Source: Ditylenchus dipsaci
Taxonomy: Eukaryota > Nematoda > Chromadorea > Rhabditida > Anguinidae
Direction of reading: 5' to 3'
Length of the DNA stretch: 64,000 bases
Assembly: GCA_004194705.1 (NCBI GenBank)
Contig: SADC01000385.1
Coordinates: 62,001-126,000 of the forward strand
A program made the translations under genes and the position numbers. Of this stretch, positions 1 through 11,899 are shown piece by piece (positions within the stretch are counted from its first letter, which is position 1; the number at the start of each line of letters is the position of its first letter). Below the pieces are notes generated by a model. The model did no database searches. It saw nothing but the letters and a program-made list of their open reading frames with translations, and had not been told where the DNA came from.

Positions 1-528
1 AATGGCTGGAGATGCCATCTCTCTTCAAGATTGAAGCTGGCTCTGTGGTTGTTGATAAGTTGTGCAGACAGTTCCTTCCTCATGCCAGAAAAGTTGTATG
101 GAGAATTTGCTAAACTAGAAATTAATGATTATGAGAGACCGGTCAAGAAACTGACATTTGGTAGGTGGCTCTCTAGCATTGCTCAAAGACTGAGGCCGTC
201 GCTCCTTCTTGGTTGGTGTGGCCATAGCACCTCAAAAGTCAATTAGGAATTAATGAAGTAGCTGGAGAAAAAAAGGAATTCGCTTACTCAAAACTTCGGA
301 AACCAGATCTTCCATGACCAGAATAAAAGGTTGCAGATGGTCAGCATGCTTCTATACAAAGTTATTTATTAACGCGACGAGGAAAAATTTTTTTGGATTT
401 TTCAGAACATGGAATTGTGAATTACCTCAGTTCAAATATCCTTCAGAATTTTTTCATTTTTTCGATGCATAAAAATTTAATTAAAAAACATTATTTAAAA
501 GATAAGTGGTAATTTCGGCGTAGAGGCG
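1..528. other. unassigned; possible exon tail near 5' edge
   Basis: Bases 2-106 on the plus strand form an open frame (WLEMPSLFKIEAG...) ending in TGC TAA and could be the end of an exon cut by the window edge. A second open frame overlaps it at 31-246. Neither is recognisable and no splice sites decide between them. Nothing else coding is seen up to 528. Confidence 0.15.
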
Positions 529-753
529 TTAGGCCCTTTTTTCCACTTTTTGGCGTTCTGCCCTATGTTATATTTTAGCCACTTAGGACTTATTTTTTTA
601 ACTTAGACTCAGGCTTAGGCTCAGGGTAGGCCAGCGCACGTTACCCGGGACTAAAAATGTCTTAAGAAACACAAAATGGCTTTAAATAAAGCCTAGGTGG
701 CTAAAATATAACATAGGGCAGAACGCCAAAAAGTGGAAAAAAAGGGCCTAAAG
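529..753. repeat. palindromic MITE-like repeat
   Basis: The left arm reads GGCCCTTTTTTTCC then GGCGTTCTGCCCTATG. The right arm returns CATAGGGCAGAACGCC and GGAAAAAAAGGGCC. Each arm is about 80 bp around an AT-rich centre. There is no coding content. Confidence 0.75.
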
Positions 754-769
754 GCTACGACCGTAATTT

Positions 770-1810
770 CAATTCTAATTTTGTATGAGATCAGCTAAAT
801 TTTTATTTTTGATGACACCCTATACCCAAACGAAAGCTGAGGATTTCCTCTTTCAGAAAATACAAACCAAACTTTGTAAATTAGAGAGTTTAGAAAAGTA
901 GAAAAAGAAAGGCTCTATTTTTACCACTGTCAGTCCATTTTTCATTTTAATAGAGCCAATCCCTTTTCTACTTTTTTAAGACTCTCTGATTTGCAAAATT
1001 TGGTCTGTATTTTTGAAAAATAATATCCTCAGGCAGGAGTACACTACTTGGCCAGAGTCAAAATCGAGTTTTTTAAGGGCAAAGTATTTTATAAGCCCTA
1101 AAAAATGATAAAAACGGCAAAAAAATACGGGAAGGACATTTTTCGAAAAAACATTTTTTTGGTCAATTTTTGCCTTGGTCCCCTTTATGGTTTTTGGCCA
1201 TTTTCTGTATTTTACCCCGTTTTGGTCACTGGAGATTTGCAAAAAGAGCTTCTTTATGCATTTTGATCATGAGTCTTGCTCGAATCATGTCTAAGGTATG
1301 TGTGTGCGCATCTCTAACTCTCAAGCCCCCTGCGGCCCCTTCGGGGGCGCAGGGGGCTTGGAGGCTTGGAGTTGAGATGCGCACACACACATCCCTTAGA
1401 CGCAAATCACTCTAAAGTGACTCTGGATGCATAAAAAATGTATGCGTACCAGAGTTTCTTTGTGCGGTAGGTCCCAGCTAACAAAACTATGTTCAAATTC
1501 CATCTTTTTAGGTTCAACAAGGTGTTTAAGTCGAAAAATGACCAAAAACCATAGGGGGGACCAAGGCAACAATTGACCAGAATCCACAGGGGGACCAAGG
1601 CAATCGATTTTTTTTCGAAAATTGCCCTTCCCACACTTTTTTGCCGTTTCTATCTTTTTCAGGGCTTATGAAATACTTTAACCTCGAAAAAACTCACTTT
1701 TGGCTCTGGCCAAATAGTGTACTTTAGCCTATCCTCGGCTTTCGTTTGGGGTATAGGATGTCATTGAAAATAAAAGATTTAGCTAACCTCATACAAAATT
1801 AAAATTTATG
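770..1810. repeat. 1-kb palindromic element with GC-rich core hairpin
   Basis: Outer arms begin with GACACCCTATACCC / CCTCGGCTTTCG and their complements near 795-835 and 1730-1775. The centre (1287-1402) is a hairpin with CAAGCCCCCTGCGG facing GCGCAGGGGGCTTG, flanked by TCTAAGGTATGTGTG and its complement. The same ~300-bp core recurs at 13.1, 44.7 and 50.9 kb inside elements with different outer arms. Open frames here are mirror artefacts of the palindrome. Confidence 0.8.
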
Positions 1811-2193
1811 ACAAACCCACTTTCAAAATTCTGAAACCACATGATTAGGTAGTCCCAAGATTCTAGTTGCTAATAAGGTATCATTTAAAACTACCACATG
1901 GTGTTATCACTTTAAAAAATATTTATTTATATACAGGTATATAAATAAACAGGTATATAAATTAGAGATAGAAGCGATGCGATGTATCGCATCGCAACAT
2001 CGCATCGCACGCAGCCAATTTTGGCAAAAAAACATCGCATCGCAACATCGCACGCAAATTTTTAAAAACATCGCACATCGCATCGCAAATTTTGAAAATA
2101 TCGCACTTTGTTTCTCAAAAATGTTTTATTTCTCAACATTGTTTTCTCCATCAATCTTCCTTGTTTTGTTGCTTTTTTCTGCTTTTTTTTGTA

Positions 2194-2338
2194 CAGTCGA
2201 CTCTCGATTTAACATACACCCTGGGGACCAACCCAGCCGTATGTTAAATCGGGGGTAATTTGACGGAGTTTATTATTGAAAGGACCGGAGTAGTACATGT
2301 ATGTTAAATCGAGGTGTATGTTAAACGAGAGTCGACTG
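2194..2338. mobile_element. pogo-type MITE, TA target duplication
   Basis: Starts CAGTCGACTCTCGATTTAAC and ends in its complement GAGAGTCGACTG, with TA on both sides. Inside are inverted copies of the phrase ATGTTAAATCG. It is nested in the hAT remnant, so it is the younger insertion. Confidence 0.8.
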
Positions 2339-2425
2339 TAATATACTGTTCCTGACATGTTTTTTGTGCTCCAGATATTCTTATTTGGAAATTGAGCTGA
2401 AAGAAGAGAAAAAGCTAGCGGATTC

Positions 2426-2812
2426 CTCTTCACAAAATCGTCACCGACAGAAGCAAAGTGTCATGCTTGCAACAAAGCGATCGTGATGCCGAACCACGGG
2501 CCAGCAAATTTGAAGGGACATCTTACAACACATCCGGATTGTCAGAAGAAGTTCAAGAACATGAAGAAAGCCGATAAAGCAAAAGAGGAAGCGATGAAGC
2601 AAGGAATGTCGAGGTTTGTGATCAAAAAAATGTAAATGATATTCTAGATTGATTCTAGTCATTCTTCAATAATTGGAATCCTTTGAGGAGAACTCTTTGC
2701 ACTGGACAAGAACATCATGCACCACATCGCCTGCAGCAATCAGCCGTTTAGCATCGTCGAATCCGAAACTTTCAAAGCGCTCTTATCGTCGAGTGATCGC
2801 GCAAATTTAAAA
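2426..2812 (+). pseudogene. hAT transposase fragment: BED zinc finger plus N-terminal block
   Basis: Frame at about 2426-2626 reads ...EAKCHACNKAIVMPNHGPAN, then LKGHLTTHPDC, matching the BED finger layout C-x2-C ... H-x3-H with a hydrophobic spacer. Bases 2690-2812 read ELFALDKNIMHHIAC and NQPFSIVESETFKALL, the block that precedes the catalytic domain in hAT transposases. No DDE region follows before the 3' terminal array, so this cannot encode an active transposase. The BED finger would bind DNA at element ends. Identification is from family pattern, not alignment. Confidence 0.65.
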
Positions 2813-3624
2813 GGTGAGATCGTTCTTCATAAATAGTGCAATGAATATTGAAATTTAGGTTACCATCACTATAGCGATTAGGACACGCCAAGAGTTAACG
2901 ACGCTGTCAAGAAGGAAGTCATGAATTGTCTAATATTTATGAACAAGAATCTTTCACTGTTGAATTTTGTGTATTAAAATGTTTATTTGTTTGGTTGTTG
3001 TTTTAATAAGGTGATTTGGGTCCGGGTGAGAAAAACATCGCACATCGCTGCGATGTATCGCACCTCATTTTTTCGAAATATCGCGCATCGCAAATGTTTT
3101 TGTCGAAAAACATCGCATCGCAACATCGGAAAAAGGCAAATTTCTATTTCTAATATAAATGTATATAAATACTGTAGTTTGGGCTGTGTTTGTGGGTCGC
3201 CACTTTTTGTTTAAGCCCAATTTTCTTTGCTTTTTTGGAACCTTATATTTATATCTTTCCGGAACACTCAAGTACAACATCTTAGCTTCCTTTTAATCAC
3301 AAACACGTATAAAAAAATTGAAATTGCTTCTAAAATAAATTCTTGCCCTCCAAGTTGGAAATGGTGGATTTTATCCGGCTTTTGGGTGGATTTTTATGTT
3401 CATGCAAAATTAACCATTATTAATAGGTACAAACACGATAGAGGCACCGATAGGCGATAGGCGGCTATCCATTTGTTATTCAAATGTTTGCCTATTGGAC
3501 TAAAAAAAATTGTTACAAAGGTTCGAACTTGAGGTACTTGAATGAGCCATAAAAGCCAGGGCTCTTTTTGTAAAAAAGCTGCTGTGGAAAAGTTTCTTAG
3601 TGTTTCTCTGTGTAATAAACGCAC

Positions 3625-3950
3625 TTTGTACAAGCTAAAGAAGTGTTCTTGAGGGATTCGCACAAACTCAGACGTTTTTCTGACTCTGGCCGAGCATGAG
3701 TGACTGCTCAAATTTAGATCACCAAACAGAGATCCTGCATCTAGTATCTTCAATTTTGTTGGTGATACACCTCTCACTCCATTTATCTGTGAATGATAAA
3801 ATTTGACTTATTTAGATTTTTCCAAGCCAACCTCAAAATTAGAAGAAGCAGATGAGGTGGAAGGCTGTTGGTTTAGTGCAGGCAAATAGAGTTCAACCTC
3901 GCCAGATAGCATCAGATACCAGTAATTTATAGCTTCTCCCCTTTCGAACA
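3625..3950 (-). CDS. Epac/RapGEF-like cyclic-nucleotide-binding domain (two exons, partial gene)
   Basis: Exons 3950-3832 and 3786-3625 are separated by a 45-bp GT-AG intron in phase 0. The joined product has FERGEAINYWYLMLSGEVEL, which is the beta-roll motif F-x-x-G-E ... WY-x(2)-LSG-x-V of cyclic nucleotide monophosphate domains. This is followed by ILDAGSLFGDLNLSS and EFVRIPQEHFFSLY, the phosphate-binding cassette and C-terminal helix region. Order and spacing resemble Epac/RAPGEF first domains, which gate Rap GTPase exchange. The usual FGEL...PRA is FGDL...CSA here, so the phosphate-contacting Arg is not in its normal place and cAMP binding is doubtful. The exon starts right against a palindromic repeat. 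No RasGEF exon was found in the window. Confidence 0.65.
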
Positions 3951-3961
3951 CTAAATTTGTT

Positions 3962-4303
3962 GTACAGTGTGGCGCGAAAAAGTCCCCAGCATTTAAAATT
4001 CTCATAACTTTTTGTAGAATATCAAAGAACGGATTATTGCAATCATTTTAAAAATATATAATTTTTTTGGTGTATAATGTAAAAAACACGATTTTGCTTG
4101 GCCTCATGTGGTTTTTTCTTATCTATCCACAGACCAGACCAAAATCACAGGGGGCCAAGCAAAAATCGTGTTTTCACATTGAATACTGAAAAAAATGAAT
4201 ATTTTTTTCTAAAACGATTGCGAAAAACCATTTGTCGAAATTAGACGTCTACAAAAAGTTATGAGCGTTTGTAATGCTGGGTATTTCTTGCGTCACCCTG
4301 TAT
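3962..4303. repeat. palindromic MITE
   Basis: The left end ACAGTGTGGCGCGAAAAAG and the right end CTTGCGTCACCCTGT are imperfect complements. Inner arms share CATAACTTTTTGTAGA / TCTACAAAAAGTTATG. It lies immediately upstream of the cNMP-domain exon. Confidence 0.7.
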
Positions 4304-4331
4304 GGCTTATTTGGTTAGAACTTTTGTACTA

Positions 4332-4758
4332 CAGTCAAACCTCGATTTAACGACTCCCACCTCAAGTTCGTTCCCACCTAGGACCCGACACTTTTTTTAA
4401 CCCCATTTTCAAAATAATTTATCGATTCTGTTTGACAGTCTGGTCACAAATATCTTAAGGATTCCGATTTCGCCGATCGTTTTTCAGAAATCTAGAGTTT
4501 TCGCTATTAAAAACCAAAACCTCGATTTAACGACCCTCTAATTTTCTAAAGGGGGTCGTTAAATCGAGGTTTTGATTTTTTAAAAGCGAAAACTTTAGGT
4601 TTTTGAAAAACGATCAGTGAAATCGGAATCCTCACGATATTTGCAACCAGACTGTCAAAAAAGGATCGCCAAAACATTTTGAAAATGGGGTTAAAAAAAG
4701 TGTCGGACCCTAGGGGGAACGAACTTGAGGTGGGGGTCGTTAAATCGAGGTTTGACTG
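4332..4758. mobile_element. pogo/Tigger-type MITE
   Basis: Begins CAGTCAAACCTCGATTTAAC and ends GAGGTTTGACTG with TA on each side. The arms are near-perfect complements for about 200 bp. The termini match those of the pogo copy at 22.95 kb, so a pogo transposase is the likely mobiliser. Confidence 0.85.
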
Positions 4759-5210
4759 TATAATAGAACCAAAAATTACAACGTCAGCCTAATTCAAAAA
4801 TCTCGTCCTAATTTAGAACTAAAAAGTTCAAAAGGACCAATTGAAAAAATGAGTCTTAAAAATGGTCCTACTTTTACATATGAAGCGCCTCTCTACAAAA
4901 TTTTTGACGATACTAAGAGAAAAAGATTTTACCAAATTTGTCTCGGTCCCTTTTTTCAAGCCAGGTTCGTCACCATGTGAATTTAATTTCGAAAAATAAT
5001 AATATTTGTTTTAGCGTAGAAATACAAATGAGAAAACAACGAAAATTTTTGAAAAAAGAAAAGTTTGAAAATAACAGGGCGATGAAAGTAAACTTTGGAA
5101 AATGTTGTAGCGTGGCATTTGATTAAGTATGACCAAATTCACATCCCTGTTCGAGTGTATGTTAAAATAAGTTTCATTTAAAAAAACCCACATATCACTC
5201 CACTGTTGAC

Positions 5211-5333
5211 CTATCAGGTATGTACTCCGACTGGGACAACAAAGCCAGTAGTAAAGCATCGGAAATATCCCTCAACTTAGAGCCAGGTGTTTGCAGCCTC
5301 ATCCGGCGTATCCTGCCAACCAGTTGCTCCATC
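5211..5333 (-). CDS. possible exon, unassigned
   Basis: Between an acceptor-like GGCAG and a donor-like ATAG/GTCAAC the minus strand is open: MEQLVGRIRRMR, then LRDISDALLLALLSQSEYIP, with amphipathic helical character. It lies upstream of the Epac-like exons on the same strand and could belong to that gene, but the phases do not match directly. The plus strand of the same DNA is also open (GMYSDWDNKASS...). Low certainty. Confidence 0.25.
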
Positions 5334-6057
5334 CTGCCACTCAAATTAAGTGAATAGATGAGGATTCAGTAGATGCACAACAGAATAGGTGACGTAACAG
5401 AAATTACAGAAGACAGCAAACATAAAATTTGAGCTGGCAGTTGACAATCAAGCGCAGACACTAGACAACAAAAATTGAAATTTGATTGTTTCAATAGTTT
5501 GCTGTGGTTGTTGTTTTTTTTCAGGTGAAATGACCAAAAAAAATTTTCGGTTTTCAGTAGTTTCTCATTACGGTTTCCTATTCCACAAGTTGTTAATTTT
5601 GATTCCGATTTTCGCCAATTTTTTTGTATTTGTTAAATTTTTAGCTCCTGCTATCCCGTCCGTTTAGCAACAAATTAGGATCATAGCTTACATAGTCACC
5701 TGGCTGCATGTATATTTTTTAAGTTTGAGTATTATATGAGCTAATCATAACTGATCATAAATGAAAAACCACTTTTTTCTGGCACAAACATACGTTTCAA
5801 AAGTTTAGGCAAAACCACAGCGAGGACCAAGTACCTTTCAATTTTTTTCAGGGGTTAATATCTTTTATGGCGTTTCATTTATTTTGCTGATAATTTACTT
5901 TTGCAAAGGGAATCGCATTGAAAGACAAAGGTCAAATCTGGCTTTCCTTGGTTTCTAATGTCAATGGCAAAAATTTAAAAGATGGTGGAAACATTGTAAT
6001 AAATATTTTTATTTATTTACTATCTAATTTTTTAAAATTGCTTGGTCTTCTATACAG

Positions 6058-6997
6058 GGTGTTTTTTTAAATTACAACTGTTTCAGTCTGTAAATTTTTT
6101 ATCTGATCACATACAAGAAAGGTTAGGATTGTTTTAAAGCTCTCACGGAGCGATTGTGAACCGTTTTTGGTTAAAAAAATTTGGTTGTGAAAAAATCGAT
6201 TTAAAGGAGCATGCCCGTGCGTTTTAAAAAGTTAAGGCGGGGACCAGCTATTTTTTTTGAATCGTTCTATTTTTCACTCGTTTGCGTCAAATCTAATATT
6301 AATGACCCTATACTCCTTTTAAAAACTAGGCAGAAAATTTAAAAAATCTGAATGCGTATGCATGTAAAACTTGATCGAGAAAGAAAAAAAGTGCTGGTCC
6401 CCGCCTTTTCTCCGTGTCGGCACGGCATGCCCCTTTAAGGAGTTCCATTACTTTTGACAAGTTGATAGCCATTTTGATAAAAAATTACGATTTATTTTTA
6501 AGCCCTGTAATAACAATTTAGCACTATGTTGTAGCGCAGTTAAAAGACTACAAAAGCCTAGTTCAGGTTTTTTAAATAAAGGGTTGTGAAAAATTTGTCC
6601 TAAAAAAATATTTTTGAAAAAATGCGCAAAATTTGGAAAAATCAAAAAAACTTGAATTTTAGTCATTTTAGGTTTTTTTAAAAAGGCTATATCTCAACAC
6701 TTTTACAATTAAAAGTTCTTCTGTAATACAGGTTGGTAGCTCATAAACTGCGCTACATTATGGAGAAATAAATTTTTAATACTGCTAAGCATTCAATAAA
6801 TATTTACTAGCTAATATAATAAGGTGGTGTCAATTTGCCGAAAATAATGGAATTCTTTTAATTGATTTTTTCACAACCAAAAAAAATTCTTAAAAAACCA
6901 AAAAGCGGTTCTCGAATCGCACTGTGAGAGCTCTTTAAAACTTTCTTGTATATAATTAGATAAAAAAAATACATAGAGAAACAGTTGTAATTTGAAA
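6058..6997. repeat. palindromic element with a second palindrome nested inside
   Basis: Outer arms share ACAACTGTTTC / GAAACAGTTGT and TTTTTTCACAACCAAA-type blocks. At 6205-6440 a separate palindrome (AAAGGAGCATGCCCGTGC ... GGCACGGCATGCCCCTTT) has inserted in the left arm. No coding content. Confidence 0.7.
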
Positions 6998-7145
6998 AAA
7001 GCAGAAAAAGCCTGTATTTTCGGATAACAAATATGTACAAAAAGTGTTTCGCCCTTGAAAAAAAGTTTCTTTGAAACCGAAGCCGAAGCAGGTGTGACTG
7101 CAAATTTTAGTTTTCAAATAGTGCTTTATTTTCAAAATTCAACTT

Positions 7146-7319
7146 AAAGGGCCATTGCCACCTGTTTTGAATTGTCCCCCGCCAATTCAAATTTATTTGC
7201 CTAATCATTCAACTTCTGTACGGATTTTTCAACTTGGTTTCTAACAAAACAAAGCCTAGAATAACGAAAAAAAATTGAATTGGCGGGACAACCGTTGTCG
7301 GAGACGGCAATGGCCTTTA
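7146..7319. repeat. short palindromic repeat
   Basis: AAAGGGCCATTGCC faces GGCAATGGCCTTT, with inner CCCCGCCAATTCAA / TTGAATTGGCGGG. A diverged relative is at 58918-59160. Nothing coding is seen in the surrounding 7.3-7.86 kb. Confidence 0.7.
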
Positions 7320-8579
7320 AAGTTTGTCAAACAAAACACAGCTAAAAAATTTAGAAATGCGACTAGATAGAGTCGAAACTGAGAACCCTAACAAAAATGA
7401 CCGTAAAACTAAACATTCTTTTCCATTAATCAATTATTATTCTTGGAATTTGCACAAATTAAAATTGACAACTGTAGGATTTTCCCTAAACTACTAAAAA
7501 GGGTTAATCAACTAATTGTTGAGAAATGGCCAATTACGGAGCAAGTCCCAATGTTTTTTTGACAAAGCGACAGAAAAGGACACATATTTTCATACACCAG
7601 CATCACAAAAAACATATTTGGGGATGGAAAAAAATGTAAATGATATTATCCATAAATTTTCGGGCATCCCCAGGAGACCTGCTTTAGCTTGCTTTTCTAT
7701 CCCTCCAAGCACCATTTCTTTTTTTGAGGAAAAAAGAATAATTTTTTATATTTTGGCTATCAGAAATAAATTCCACTATCAAAGGGCCCCAATGTGTCCC
7801 TCGGTAATTGTCCATGCGGCTTAACATATAAAAGAGAAAAAACAAATATTTTTGAAACTACAGTCGACGCTCGATATAAAGAAGACCATCTAAAGTCCGA
7901 CACTCTGAAACTACTCGAGAACTGGGTTTGGTAGGATATAGTACTTTTTATTTACTTTTGGCTGAATCCGAAATTTCGGATTCTGGAGGGGAAACTTGTT
8001 TATAACAGGTTCCAGGTGGCCTTACTATTCACCCTGAAGCTTACTTTTCCATTAAAAACTACTCGGTCAAGAAAAAATAGCTTGCCACCACCGGCATTCG
8101 AACCTGTAATCTATTAGGGGATTAATTTACGAATGACCAATCTCATTTTACAGTGACGAAAAGCTAATAAAACTGGTTTTTCTGGTGATTTACTGAACGG
8201 GGACAAAGCTTTTGCGAAAAAACGATTGAGCGGATCAGAATCGCAATGTGAGCGGGTTAATCGATCAGAAAGACACCACCAACATCGCGAACCACTCCAA
8301 ACCACGTTAAACAGTGTTTTGGCGTTGTTGGAGTGGTTAAGGATGGTTTCGGATATTTGGTGGCATGATTCTGAGCGATTTACCCGATCACATTGCGATT
8401 CTGACTTGCTCAATCGTTTTTTCGCAAAACGTTTGTCCCCCCCCCCATTAGTAAACCCCTGATGAACCAGATTTTATTGGCTTTCGGCCACTCTAGCACG
8501 GGCTTCTGAGCGGTGGAAGTTATTCTGTGACCGTAAAAATTGGTTTTCCCGCAAAATTTGACTTGAAATTCAGTTTGGA

Positions 8580-8712
8580 CGAATTGCATTTTGGACGAAT
8601 TGTATTTTAAACGAATTGACTTTTGGACGAACTAACTTTTGGACGAATTGAGTTTTGGACGAATTGTCTTTGGACGAATTGACTTTTGAACGAATTGAAT
8701 TTTGGACGAAAT
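8580..8712. repeat. tandem array, unit about 16 bp (GGACGAATTGACTTTT)
   Basis: Eight imperfect units of GGACGAATTG followed by a variable 4-7 bp. Unit length and style match the arrays that form the ends of the Foldback-like elements, but no inverted partner array is seen here. Confidence 0.8.
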
Positions 8713-8828
8713 GCCATGGCACCTTCGTGCTCGAGGTGTATTGGTCCCTGGTAAATTAAACCCCTAATAGATACAGGTTCGAATCCCGGCGGTGGCAAAC
8801 TATTTTTTCCGAGAGAAGTAGTTTTTAA

Positions 8829-11669
8829 GGGAGAGGGCTGATTCGCCGTCGCGGTATTCGCCGTCAGCTTTATTCGCCGTCGCAAAATTCGCCGTCGGCT
8901 TAATTCGCCGTCGCAAAATTCGCCGTCGGCTTAATTCGCCGTCGGCTTAATTCGCCGTTGACGATATTCGCCGTCGGCTTAATTCGCCGTCGACGAAATT
9001 CGCCGTCGGCTTAATTTGCCGTTGACGAAATTCGCCGTTGGCTTTTTTTGCCGTCGCAAAATTCGCCGTCGGCTTAATTCGCCGTCGGCTTAATTCGCCG
9101 TCGCAAAATTCGCCGTCTAACAAAATTAGCTTACTTCTATGAGCAAAAGTCAAATACGCAACATTTTCAAGTAATATTAGAATGATTAACGTAAAAAACC
9201 CTACTTGGTGAACAACTCCTACAATTAATGATTTTCGCACTTATCTATTTCCAGAAAATACTGATACATCATCTCCACAACTGATTTCAATCAATGGCAA
9301 TTCCGATCCTACTTTATTCACCCTCAGCAAACACAACATTAATAACAGGTAAACGTACACACAAATTAGGAGCATATTTTTCTAGAACGCCGCCACCATT
9401 CCATTGGCCCACTCTATCATTGTTTTCCGACCAGCAATGACTTGCGCAAATTGTTGCACCTGCGCGAGAATTCGTTTGTCGGTTCTGACACTCTTTGCGC
9501 TTCTCGGCTCAACGTGACCCGCAACGAACTGCTGAAGAAAATATCAAGAATAAACCAGAAATAATGGATGCCAAATAATGAGTTTACCAAATACTGTACT
9601 CGATAATCACCGTCATACGCAGCTCGAAGATGTCTGGCCATCCACCACTCTCCTGGATTGCTTCCCAGTAATCGCTTGAGTTTCTTGTTATTGGATTCCA
9701 TCGTATTGTTGTCTCTAGGCCGCTTTTCCATGGTCGATGTGTACATATCTGCGACTGAGAAGGAGAAGAGCGGTCTAGTGTCTGTGTACCATTTTCCCCA
9801 ATAATTCCTATGCGTATAATGATGAGCAAAGAAGAAATATACCGATAAAGGCTTACCGATGAAGTTGTTTTCAATGTATTCCACGTAGCGCGGTATCTTT
9901 GGAAATTCAGCCACATTGTCCGCTTGCAGTAGCATTGGTTTCAAGTGATTGTGAAATAGAGAACTTCTGTATTGCTGCGGTGCGTACATTGGCGTAAGAA
10001 GAAGGCGGACCTAAGACATTGTAACACAATATGACAATAGCAAGTAGATAATCTAAGTGATAAGTACCTGGTAATGAAAATGGACATTAGTCTTGTACAG
10101 CTGCTTGTCCTTGTTAATGCCAACTTGCTTGATGCAGAGTGCTTGGTGCAGATGAACGAGTCACCCTCAGTTTTGATACCTGGCCAGACCGCTTTGACCG
10201 CATTCATCGGTGCCTTTTCGTAATCCCCCTTGTAGAGTGTTGGGCGCAGTAACGGGAAGAGCTAAATTTGAAGTGGATTATATTGAATTATTTTTAGTAG
10301 AAGATCACTTACTTCTATCACCTTCTTGAAAAGCCTTTGATATGTCTCCTCATCCTTAGCCGAAGCTGTGCGTGAATAAACGGGAAACTGACACAATGGA
10401 CATACGGCTCGCCTCCTTCCGGATGCACTATTCTTTCACGCTCCCCCATCAGAACAAATAACTAAAATTCGAACAGTAGAGTGACAGCGGCTTATAGGAC
10501 AACGGTTAAGATTACCTGACTAAACATTTTCTTCTTGTAACCTTTTCGATGTTGAAGTGCACAAGATGCGAATGTCCCATCGCCGAACACCGCCACAACA
10601 TGCTGAACATCAAACATTGAATCTCCCCAAACAACCATGCGCTGAAAAAATAACAAGATATACAACCGCTAATAAATCTATGAAGGTACTTTTGCATCCA
10701 AAGGGCCTGAATCATAAAGCAAAAATAAGCTTCCATCAGCGAAATTCTTCAGCGTGTCCGGGATGGCTTCAAATCGAAAATCTTTTGGCTCCGCTGGTAG
10801 ATTCAGATACTTCCTCCTTTGCTTGTTTGCCCTTTGAATCACGCTTTTCCGACACGGAGTGTGCAACTTTTGAACATTGCTGAGCCTTTCCATTGATTGC
10901 TGCACCACCTGACTGCCCGGCTAATAATGGATGTAATGAATGTAGATATGATGGAGATGAAAAATATACCGTGTCGACGTTTGCCCTAATAAGTGCATTC
11001 TGCTTGTCCCTCACATCGGCGTTGCCCACTCGCCACGATTGATCCTCGCATGTATGTTTTCCAATTTCAAATCGCAGCTTGCTGGTTGCACGCACGATCC
11101 ACAGTCGGCCAGAGCATCCCTTTTGATCACACTTGTAAAAGTTGTAAAGCGGAAGCTCATCCTCATCCACTTTCTTCGACGGCGCATCAAAACGATAAAG
11201 CTTGCCTTCATACTCGACTTTTGACCGTTCTTTCTTCTCGGAATCGTGCCATTTGACGTCAAAATCGATCTGCAACCGTCTGCGGTTTGCCGAGAATCTT
11301 CTTCGGTACTGGACCCATTTTCTCCACTGGACGTGCTGACTATATCTTCTTCGCTGCTCATTTGATCTAAAAACAATGAAGATTAGCATGACACAGACAA
11401 GTTGTACAAGAAGCGAATTCAGTTTAAACACGATATTCCTCAACGGCGAATTAAGCCGACGGCGAATATCGTCAACGGCGAATTAAGCCGACGGCGAATA
11501 TCGTCGACGGCAAATTAAGCCGACGGCGAATTAAGCCGACGGCGAATTAAGCCGACGGCGAATATCGTCGACGGCGAATTAAGCCGACGGCAAATTTTGC
11601 GACGGCGAATCATGCCGACGGCGAATAAAGCTGACGGCGAATACCGCGACGGCGAATCAGCCCTCTCCC
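8829..11669 (-). mobile_element. MULE/Foldback-like transposon with tandem-repeat inverted termini
   Basis: Ends GGGAGAGGGCTGATTCGCC and its complement bound the element. GTTTTTAA lies immediately outside both ends (8821-8828 and 11670-11677), a perfect 8-bp target duplication. Inside each terminus is an array of the 16-bp unit TTCGCCGTCGGCTTAA and variants: about 280 bp on the left (8838-9118) and 220 bp on the right (11443-11665), in opposite orientation. Terminal repeats made of short tandem units are the hallmark of Foldback elements, whose transposases belong to the MULE superfamily. The element carries a MULE transposase gene on the minus strand. Confidence 0.85.
9417..11380 (-). CDS. 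MULE transposase with N-terminal FLYWCH zinc finger (multi-exon)
   Basis: Read on the minus strand. The N-terminal exon has EGKLYRFD ... YNFYKCDQKGCSGRLWIV ... GKHTC, a FLYWCH-type finger (CxxxxC with a terminal H-x-C). The next exon has FADGSLFLLYDSG, which opens MULE catalytic domains. About 10569-10585 encodes VFGDGTFA (first catalytic Asp). About 10211-10230 encodes GDYEKA followed by WPG (second Asp block). About 9695-9716 encodes the NNTMESNNKKL motif typical of the C-terminal region. The segments are separated by small GT-AG introns. It would cut and join the tandem-repeat termini of its own element and possibly of relatives. I could not confirm every splice, so intactness is open. Confidence 0.7.
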
Positions 11670-11899
11670 GTTTTTAATGTAACAGTAAGCTTCAGAACGG
11701 ATAGTATGACCACCTGGAGCTCCACCCCGTATCTAACATTTTGGATTTAGCCAAAAATAAGCAAAAAGTACTCTACCCTACCCAGAATCGTTTCGTGAGT
11801 ATGGTTTTTTATACTAAAATAGCGATTTGGCTTGTAGGAACCCGAGTTCTCGATTAGTTTCAGACCCGTAGTAATACTCAGGTGGTAGTACCAATTTTT

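Larger units (their letters stand above)
1961..3150 (+). mobile_element. hAT-type remnant with BED finger
   Basis: Both ends carry arrays of ATCGCATCGC-type units and a short inverted terminal match (TTAGAGATAGAA / TTCTATTTCTAA). The interior keeps two transposase fragments: a BED zinc finger and a hAT N-terminal block. The catalytic region is missing, so the copy is internally deleted. A pogo-type MITE sits inside it at 2194-2338. Confidence 0.7.

Noticed and set aside
8114..8462. Two 80-100 residue frames on opposite strands with similar sequence
   Set aside because: They are mirror images produced by the palindrome at 8190-8450.
8838..9118. CRISPR-like direct repeat array
   Set aside because: Units are contiguous 16-bp tandems without spacers and are mirrored at the other end of a transposon.
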